Shown here in pieces: positions 59,052 to 64,000 of a stretch of 64,000 bases of DNA (positions within the stretch are counted from its first letter, which is position 1; each line of letters begins with the position of its first letter). A program made the position numbers and the translations under genes. The stretch is from Streptomyces sp. NBC_01244 (GTDB lineage: Bacteria > Actinomycetota > Actinomycetes > Streptomycetales > Streptomycetaceae). Where the stretch lies: assembly GCF_035987325.1 (NCBI RefSeq), contig NZ_CP108488.1:8184001-8248000 (forward strand), in the 5' to 3' direction. The notes beneath the pieces are model-generated. The model did no database searches and was not told the DNA's origin. It saw only the letters and a list, made by a program, of their open reading frames with translations.

Positions 59052-60128
59052 GTGAACACCGCAGCCGAATCCGCCGACACCACCGGCGCCGCCGACACCG
59101 TCCTGTGCGCCGTCGAAGGCCGTACCGGGGTGATCACCCTCAACCGCCCCAGGGCCCTCAACGCCCTCACCCACCCCATGGTGCTCCGCATCACCGAGGC
59201 CCTGACCGGCTGGGAGCGGGATCCGGGCGTGGAGCAGGTGCTCATCCGGGGCGCGGGCGAGCGGGGGCTGTGCGCCGGCGGGGACATCCGGGCCATCCAC
59301 GACGACGCCAAGGCAGGGACGAGGGCCTCGGCCGCCTTCTGGCGCGACGAGTACCGGCTCAACGCGTACATCGCCCGCTACCCCAAGCCCTACGTGGCCC
59401 TCATGGACGGCATCGTGATGGGCGGCGGAGTCGGCGTGTCCGCCCACGGCAGCGTCCGCGTGGTCACCGAGCGCTCCCGCGTCGCCATGCCCGAGACCGG
59501 CATCGGCTTCGTCCCGGACGTCGGCGGCACCCACCTGCTGGCCCGCGCCCCCGGCCTGCTCGGCACCCATCTCGCCCTCACCGGCTCCGCGGTGGGCGCC
59601 GCCGACGCACTGCTGTGCGGGCTCGCCGACCACTTCGTACCCGCCGACCGGCTGTCGGCGCTGACCGCCGAGCTCGCCGCGGCCCCGGCCCGGGAGCTGC
59701 TGGGGCGGTACGCCGCCGAGCCCGGGCCGGGCGTGCTGGCCGGGGCCCGGGGCTGGATCGACCACTGCTACGCCGCCGCCACCGTCGAGGAGATCGTGGA
59801 CCGGCTGCTCGGATACGGGGACCCGGAGGCCAAGGAGGCCGCCGCGACGATCCTCGCCAAGTCCCCGACCGCCCTGAAGGTGACCTTGGAGGCGGTACGC
59901 CGGGCCGCCGGGCTCGGCGCCCTGGAGTCGGTGCTGGAACAGGAGTTCCGGGTCTCCTGCCATGCGCTGACCGCGCCCGACCTGGTGGAGGGCATCCGGG
60001 CGCAGGTCGTCGACAAGGACCGCGACCCGCACTGGTCCCCGGCCACCCTCGGCGAGGTCACCGAACAGGACGTGGCCCGCTTCTTCGCCCCGCTCGCCGG
60101 GGACGGCCCCGGAATCATCGCGGGCTGA
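59052..60128 (+). CDS. Enoyl-CoA hydratase/3-hydroxyisobutyryl-CoA hydrolase family protein
   Basis: 358 residues from GTG 59052. Crotonase fold with oxyanion loop LCAGGDIRAIHDD and IVMGGGVGVSAHG. The MPETGIGFVPDVGG segment, with Glu and Asp at the hydrolase positions, and the ~100-residue C-terminal extension fit 3-hydroxyisobutyryl-CoA hydrolases of valine degradation rather than simple hydratases. The start shortens a very long open frame that runs back through unrelated antisense sequence. Confidence 0.87.
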   Translation: MNTAAESADTTGAADTVLCAVEGRTGVITLNRPRALNALTHPMVLRITEALTGWERDPGVEQVLIRGAGERGLCAGGDIRAIHDDAKAGTRASAAFWRDEYRLNAYIARYPKPYVALMDGIVMGGGVGVSAHGSVRVVTERSRVAMPETGIGFVPDVGGTHLLARAPGLLGTHLALTGSAVGAADALLCGLADHFVPADRLSALTAELAAAPARELLGRYAAEPGPGVLAGARGWIDHCYAAATVEEIVDRLLGYGDPEAKEAAATILAKSPTALKVTLEAVRRAAGLGALESVLEQEFRVSCHALTAPDLVEGIRAQVVDKDRDPHWSPATLGEVTEQDVARFFAPLAGDGPGIIAG

Positions 60129-60155
60129 ACCCGTCCGCGGCGCGGGGGCGGCGTC

Positions 60156-60773
60156 TCAGAGCCCCCGCGCCCGGTACAGATCGCGGATCAGGGCGATCTC
60201 GGCCCCGTGGTGCAGCAGTTCCTGGTTGACCCACCAGGCGATGTCGACGAACGGCTCCTCCGCGTCGCTGCCGTGCGGGTAGGTGCAGTACCCCACGGTG
60301 TCCAGGGCGGCCTCGTCGACGCTCAGCAGCGCGGTGTGCCAGGCCGCCGCGGCGGATTCGAAGCCCGCGACCGCTCCCGCCGCCCCGCCCTCGACGCGGT
60401 GGTCGGCCCGGGTCAGCCCGCGGCTCCCGGCGGTGTGGTCGGCGCGCAGGGCGAGCATCTCGGTGAGGTGGCTCAGGCGCCAGGCGATGGTGGTGAACGG
60501 CGGCGGCCAGGGGTGCGGATAGGCCGCGGCATCCCGCCCCCAGTCGCCCGCACCGGCCAGTACGGTCGCCCGCGGACCGGGCCCGTCCGCGCGGCGCCGC
60601 ACCGACCAGCAGTCCGGGACCGGCTCCCAGAAGTACTCCTCGTCCGTCATGGGGCCGACCTCGGTGTCCGTCCCGTCGCCGCTGTCCATGACGGGCCCGG
60701 CCATGCGGCCGGAGAGGCGGGTTCGGGCGAAGTCGAACTGGGCCAGCAGGGGGACCAGACGGGGCGGGGTCAC
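60156..60773 (-). CDS. DinB-family protein
   Basis: 205 residues. Four-helix-bundle DinB/YfiT pattern with candidate metal histidines in WRLSHLTEML, the internal DHTAG segment and NQELLHHGAEIALIRDLY. Members include mycothiol- or bacillithiol-dependent transferases. A following VOC-family gene starts upstream on the same strand, 17 bp away, suggesting a two-gene operon. Confidence 0.85.
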   Translation of the reverse strand: MTPPRLVPLLAQFDFARTRLSGRMAGPVMDSGDGTDTEVGPMTDEEYFWEPVPDCWSVRRRADGPGPRATVLAGAGDWGRDAAAYPHPWPPPFTTIAWRLSHLTEMLALRADHTAGSRGLTRADHRVEGGAAGAVAGFESAAAAWHTALLSVDEAALDTVGYCTYPHGSDAEEPFVDIAWWVNQELLHHGAEIALIRDLYRARGL

Positions 60774-60790
60774 GGGAGCGTGCTCCTGTC

Positions 60791-61234
60791 CTAGGCGGTG
60801 GTGGCGGTGCCGGCGACGGTGGGGTCGGTGACGGTGGCGTCGGCGGCCGGCTCGGGCGCGGTCTCCACCCAGTCAACCAGTTCGATGATCACACCGTTGG
60901 GGTCGGATACCAGGAACACCCGCTCGCCCCAGGGCTCCACCCGCGGCTCCATGACGATCGGGACGCCCTCGGCCCGCAGCCGCTCGTACTCGGCGGGCAG
61001 GTCGGCCACCGTGAACGCGAGCAGCACTCCGGCGGCACGCTGCTCGCGCAGCTCCTCGGGCAGCACCTCCAGGCCGCGTCGTACGAAGATCACGTTCGGG
61101 CCGTCGGGGTGGGAGAGGGAGGCGAAGCCGTCGGCGGCCATCGTCTCCTTGAATCCGAAATGCCTGGTCAGGAAGGCGGAAGAGGTGGTGGTGTCCTCGA
61201 CGGTGAGGCAGATGGCGGTGTCGGTGATCCGCAT
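60791..61234 (-). CDS. VOC-family (glyoxalase/bleomycin resistance-like) protein
   Basis: 147 residues. Paired beta-alpha-beta-beta-beta motifs: TDTAICLTVEDTTTSSAFLTRHFGF, then LLAFTVADLPAEYERL and FLVSDPNGVIIELVDWV with the metal-ligand glutamate. A threonine-rich tail follows. Divergent from a TetR gene whose probable operator covers the shared promoter, so it is likely induced by the TetR ligand. Confidence 0.88.
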   Translation of the reverse strand: MRITDTAICLTVEDTTTSSAFLTRHFGFKETMAADGFASLSHPDGPNVIFVRRGLEVLPEELREQRAAGVLLAFTVADLPAEYERLRAEGVPIVMEPRVEPWGERVFLVSDPNGVIIELVDWVETAPEPAADATVTDPTVAGTATTA

Positions 61235-61267
61235 GGGGTCCTCCGGGTGTCGTGGCTCGGAGTTTCA

Positions 61268-61297
61268 TTGTACACAGTATTCTGTACGTCGTAGAAA
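61268..61297 (+). promoter_or_regulatory. TetR/VOC divergent promoter with operator palindrome
   Basis: GTACA-N8-TGTAC (61270-61287) is an imperfect inverted repeat. It sits between a plus-strand TTGTAC (61268) and TAGAAA (61292) spaced 18 bp, a plausible promoter for the TetR gene. On the minus strand TACAAT at its left edge could be the VOC -10. Binding would repress both genes. Confidence 0.45.
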
Positions 61298-61354
61298 GTT
61301 AACGCGGTGCTTGAATGAGCGGGCTGCCGGAAGGCGGCGGGAAGGGGGTCCGGA

Positions 61355-62125
61355 GTGACCACGGACCGGAGCGGCGCGGGCGACCCCGTCCGCACGCTGG
61401 AACTGCTGTGGCGCGAGCCGGGGCAGGGGGCGCCCAGCGGGCGGCGCGGACCCCGGCAGGGGCTGACCGTCGACGCCGTCGTCGACGGCGCGATCGCGCT
61501 CGCCGACGAGGCGGCGAACGAAGGGCGGTCGGGACTGGCCGCGCTGACGATGCGGGCACTGGCCCAGCGGCTGGGGGTCACCCCCATGACCCTCTACACC
61601 TACGTCCCCGGCAAGGCCGAGCTGCTCGACCTGATGCTCGACGCCGTCTACCTGGCCATGGAGCGCGGCGAACCGGCCCCGGACGGGGCCTGGTGCGAGA
61701 AGGTCGCCCGCATCGCCGAGGAGAACCGCGCGCTGTTCCTGCGGCACCCGTGGATCGGCGAGCTCTCCGTCACCCGCCCCCCGCTGGGCCCCGGAGTGAT
61801 CGGCAAGTACGAGCACGAGCTGGCGGCCTTCGACGGCATCGGACTCACCGACGTGGAGATGGACGCGGCCCTGACCCACCTCCTCGGCTTCGTCCACGCG
61901 CAGGCCCTGGCCGCCGCCGACACCGCCGCGCACAACGCCCGCCAGAGCGACCAGGAGTGGTGGGAGCTCAGCGCCCCGCTGCTGGAGCGGGCCATGGACC
62001 CGGAGCGCTACCCCCTCGCCGGGCGGGTCGGCAGCGCGGTCGGCGGATACAGCCCCGGGACCGTGTGGGACTTCGGCCTGCGCTGCGTCCTCGACGGGGT
62101 CGCCCGGCTGCTGGAGCGGGGCTGA
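61355..62125 (+). CDS. TetR-family regulator (TetR/OtrR-like C-terminal domain)
   Basis: 256 residues from GTG 61355. Helix-turn-helix LTMRALAQRLGVTPMTLYTYVPGKAELLD at ~62-90, TetR_C-type ligand domain with LLGFVHAQALAAADT. Divergent from the VOC gene; the intergenic palindrome at 61270 is the likely operator. Confidence 0.9.
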   Translation: MTTDRSGAGDPVRTLELLWREPGQGAPSGRRGPRQGLTVDAVVDGAIALADEAANEGRSGLAALTMRALAQRLGVTPMTLYTYVPGKAELLDLMLDAVYLAMERGEPAPDGAWCEKVARIAEENRALFLRHPWIGELSVTRPPLGPGVIGKYEHELAAFDGIGLTDVEMDAALTHLLGFVHAQALAAADTAAHNARQSDQEWWELSAPLLERAMDPERYPLAGRVGSAVGGYSPGTVWDFGLRCVLDGVARLLERG

Positions 62126-62150
62126 TCCGGCCCGATCCGAAGGGCGCGCC

Positions 62151-63074
62151 CTACCGGTAGCCGGTGGGGTCCGCCGGGAGGTCCGGGTCCTGCACCTCGA
62201 CCATGTACCGCCAGGCGTCCGGCCGGCTGCCGTCCACGTCCGTGAAGCCGTAGACCCGGGCGAGCTGCCCGCTGGAGAGCGACTGCCCGTTCCAGCGGGA
62301 GAGTTCCGGGTCGGCGGCCAGGGCCGCGACCGCGCGGCCGACGTAGAACGGGGTCTCCGAGATCCCGAAGTGCGGGACCGTTTTCAGCGCGTCCCGCCAA
62401 TTCGCCTCGGTGACGCCGAAGTTGTCGAGCATCATCTCCGACCGGAGCCAGCCCGGGGTCAGGGCCACCGCCGTCGCTCCGCGCGGTCCCACCTCGTGGC
62501 CGAGTGCGAACGCCATGCGCAGCACGGCGGACTTGGCGATGTCGTAGAAGAAGGAGACCCGGTAGCGGCTCGCGTTGTACTCCGCCGTGCCGTCCGTCAT
62601 CTCCACCACCAGCCCGCCCGGCTCGCGCAGCAGCAGCGGGAGCGCGTAGTGGCTGGTCACCGCATGGGTCTCCACGGCCAGTCGCAGCAGCCGCAACCCG
62701 TTGTCCAGGTCGTGTTCCCAGACCGTGCTCTCCCACTCGAAGAGCCGCTCGCCGCCCCAGATGTCGTTCACCAGCACGTCGAGCCGGCCCTGCTCGGCGT
62801 CGATCCGCCCGACCAGGGCCTCGACCTCTCCGGGCACCAGATGGTCCGCGACCACCGCGATCCCCCGGCCGCCCGCGGCCGTGACCAGCTCGGCCGTCTC
62901 CTCGATCGTCTCGGGCCGGTCGTATTCCGAGCGCCTGCCCCGCGTACTGCGCCCGCTCACGTACACGGTCGCGCCCCGCGCCCCCAACTCGACCGCGATG
63001 CCCCTGCCCGCGCCCCGGGTCGCCCCGGCCACCAGGGCGACCTTGCCTTCGAGAGTCCGCTCTGCCTCCGTCAT
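62151..63074 (-). CDS. SDR-family NAD(P)-dependent oxidoreductase
   Basis: 307 residues. Rossmann motif VAGATRGAGRGIAVELG at ~13-29, YxxxK in SFFYDIAKSAV, and downstream TPGWLRSEMMLD. The longer-than-average C-terminus ends in a Trp/Tyr-rich tail. Convergent with the TetR gene. Substrate unknown. Confidence 0.9.
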   Translation of the reverse strand: MTEAERTLEGKVALVAGATRGAGRGIAVELGARGATVYVSGRSTRGRRSEYDRPETIEETAELVTAAGGRGIAVVADHLVPGEVEALVGRIDAEQGRLDVLVNDIWGGERLFEWESTVWEHDLDNGLRLLRLAVETHAVTSHYALPLLLREPGGLVVEMTDGTAEYNASRYRVSFFYDIAKSAVLRMAFALGHEVGPRGATAVALTPGWLRSEMMLDNFGVTEANWRDALKTVPHFGISETPFYVGRAVAALAADPELSRWNGQSLSSGQLARVYGFTDVDGSRPDAWRYMVEVQDPDLPADPTGYR

Positions 63075-63219
63075 GACCGCGACCCTACGACGCCCGCGTG
63101 CGGCGGGGGCGGCGCGGCGCGCCTGCGGATTCCCGGGACGGTACGGGTGCGGCCTTGAACAATCGGCCCCCGAGGCCGCACTGTTGGTCGAGATCCGTTC
63201 GTATTGTCAGGAGACAGGT

Positions 63220-64000
63220 TTGTCCACCGACCCCGCGCGGGCATCCGGGTCGACGCCCCCGTCCGCGACCGCGCTCCCGCACGTCATCGACCCCGCCGGC
63301 GGCTGCCCGCACGCCCTCAACGCCCGGCTGCGCGCCCGGGGCCCCGTGGCCGAGGTCGTCCTGCCCGGTGGCGTGCCCGGCACGGTCGTCCTCGGGCACG
63401 AGGCGCTGAAGGAGTTCCTCGCCCACCCCGATGTGGCCAAGGACGCCCGGCACTTCCCCGCCCTGCACGACGGCACCATCGCCCCGGACTGGCCGCTGCG
63501 CGTCTTCGCCAACGCCCAGGGCATGCACACCGCCGACGAAGCCGACCACCGCCGGCTGCGCTCCCTGGTGGGCAACGCCTTCACCGTCCGCCAGGTGGAG
63601 CGGCTGCGCCCCCGGATCGAGGAACTGACGGCCGGGCTGCTGGACGACCTGGACCGGGCGGCGGAGGCGTCCCCCGACGGGGTGGCGGACCTGCGCACGC
63701 ACGTCGCGCTGCCGCTCCCGATGAGCGTGATCTGCGAGCTCCTCGGCGTGAACCCCGAACACCGGGGGCGGCTGCACGAGCTGTCCAACACCGTCATCAT
63801 CGCCACCGACACCACCCCGGCCGAGGTCATGGCCGCCGCGCGCGAGCTCGTCGAGCTGATCGGCGCCATCGCCGCCACCCGCCGGGCCGATCCGGGCCAG
63901 GACCTGACGAGTGCGCTGATAGCGGCCCGCGACGGCGACGGCGACCGGCTCAGCGAGGCCGAACTCATCGGCACCATGCGGCTGATGCTCGTCGCGGGCC
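63220..64000 (+). CDS. Cytochrome P450, 3'-truncated by the window end
   Basis: Starts at TTG 63220 with AGGAG six bases upstream; 260 codons are visible. N-terminal P450 pattern (HVIDPAGGCPHALNARLR), the C-helix region TADEADHRRLRSLVGNAFT, VERLRPRIEELTAGLLDDL, and the start of the I helix RLMLVAG exactly at the edge. The heme-binding segment lies outside. Promoter region 63075-63219 is shared with the divergent SDR gene. Confidence 0.88.
   Translation, partial: MSTDPARASGSTPPSATALPHVIDPAGGCPHALNARLRARGPVAEVVLPGGVPGTVVLGHEALKEFLAHPDVAKDARHFPALHDGTIAPDWPLRVFANAQGMHTADEADHRRLRSLVGNAFTVRQVERLRPRIEELTAGLLDDLDRAAEASPDGVADLRTHVALPLPMSVICELLGVNPEHRGRLHELSNTVIIATDTTPAEVMAAARELVELIGAIAATRRADPGQDLTSALIAARDGDGDRLSEAELIGTMRLMLVAG

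Overview
The window reads as a Streptomyces-type actinomycete chromosome. Base composition is very GC-rich, GTG/TTG starts are common, and ATGA stop/start overlaps link many operon genes. It also carries a SARP regulator with a TTA codon, a Tat-exported phospholipase C and a contractile injection system of the kind found in streptomycetes.

Left part (1-12.3 kb): a contractile injection system (CIS) segment. A minus-strand operon (11373 to 4470) encodes sheath, inner tube, a CxxC zinc protein, a proline-rich protein, a DUF4255 protein and an AAA+ ATPase. Converging on it is a ~1230-residue DUF4157 (HEATH motif) protein with internal repeats and a possible nuclease-like C-terminus, a candidate cargo. 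An unusually AT-richer unknown gene sits at the window edge. Baseplate and spike genes are not in the window. At 12189 lies the 3' half of a tRNA-Pro(GGG), a typical attachment-site scar, followed by a perfect 20-bp terminator.

12.8-22.3 kb: housekeeping or accessory genes: two tandem secreted tripeptidyl-aminopeptidase-like hydrolases, a DUF4436 membrane protein, a SpoIIE-type phosphatase, a phospholipase C, an XRE/MmyB regulator and an alpha/beta hydrolase lacking the nucleophile serine.

22.3-52.7 kb: a natural-product gene cluster with the logic of the valanimycin (azoxy) pathway. It has seryl-tRNA synthetase (VlmL-like), MprF/DUF2156-type seryltransferase (VlmA-like), acyl-CoA-dehydrogenase-fold N-hydroxylase (VlmH-like) with flavin reductase (VlmR-like), small membrane protein (VlmO-like), diiron oxygenase (VlmB-like), DAG-kinase-like kinase (VlmJ-like) and MmgE/PrpD dehydratase (VlmK-like). 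Instead of a valine decarboxylase it has an aldehyde-dehydrogenase-family enzyme plus a class III aminotransferase. It adds KAS III/ACP/KAS II, a one-module type I PKS with free ACP, an AMP-ligase, a Cys-type thioesterase II, an LLM oxidoreductase, a P450 and SnoaL/SRPBCC proteins.

The main discovery candidate is at 35773-35859: a tRNA-Ser-like gene with canonical acceptor, D and T arms and G73, but an anticodon arm collapsed into a 6-bp stem with a tetraloop. It cannot plausibly decode, yet could be serylated and feed the VlmA-like transferase. Five minus-strand promoters of the cluster, including one private to this tRNA-like gene, share heptad repeats at an exact 11-bp period, each with a NANNNT/TTGTAT-type -10 at exactly 10 nt. 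This is the layout of SARP operators. Three 17-bp ATTAC(N7)GTAA(T/G) palindromes mark the efflux pump, kinase/SnoaL and TetR promoters and are the likely operators of the cluster TetR protein.

52.8-64 kb: unrelated chromosomal genes (a decayed ORF, DUF6434 protein, MFS pump, AraC and TetR regulators, FAD hydroxylase, RibD-like reductase, 3-hydroxyisobutyryl-CoA-hydrolase-like protein, DinB, VOC and SDR proteins). The window cuts a P450 at its right edge.
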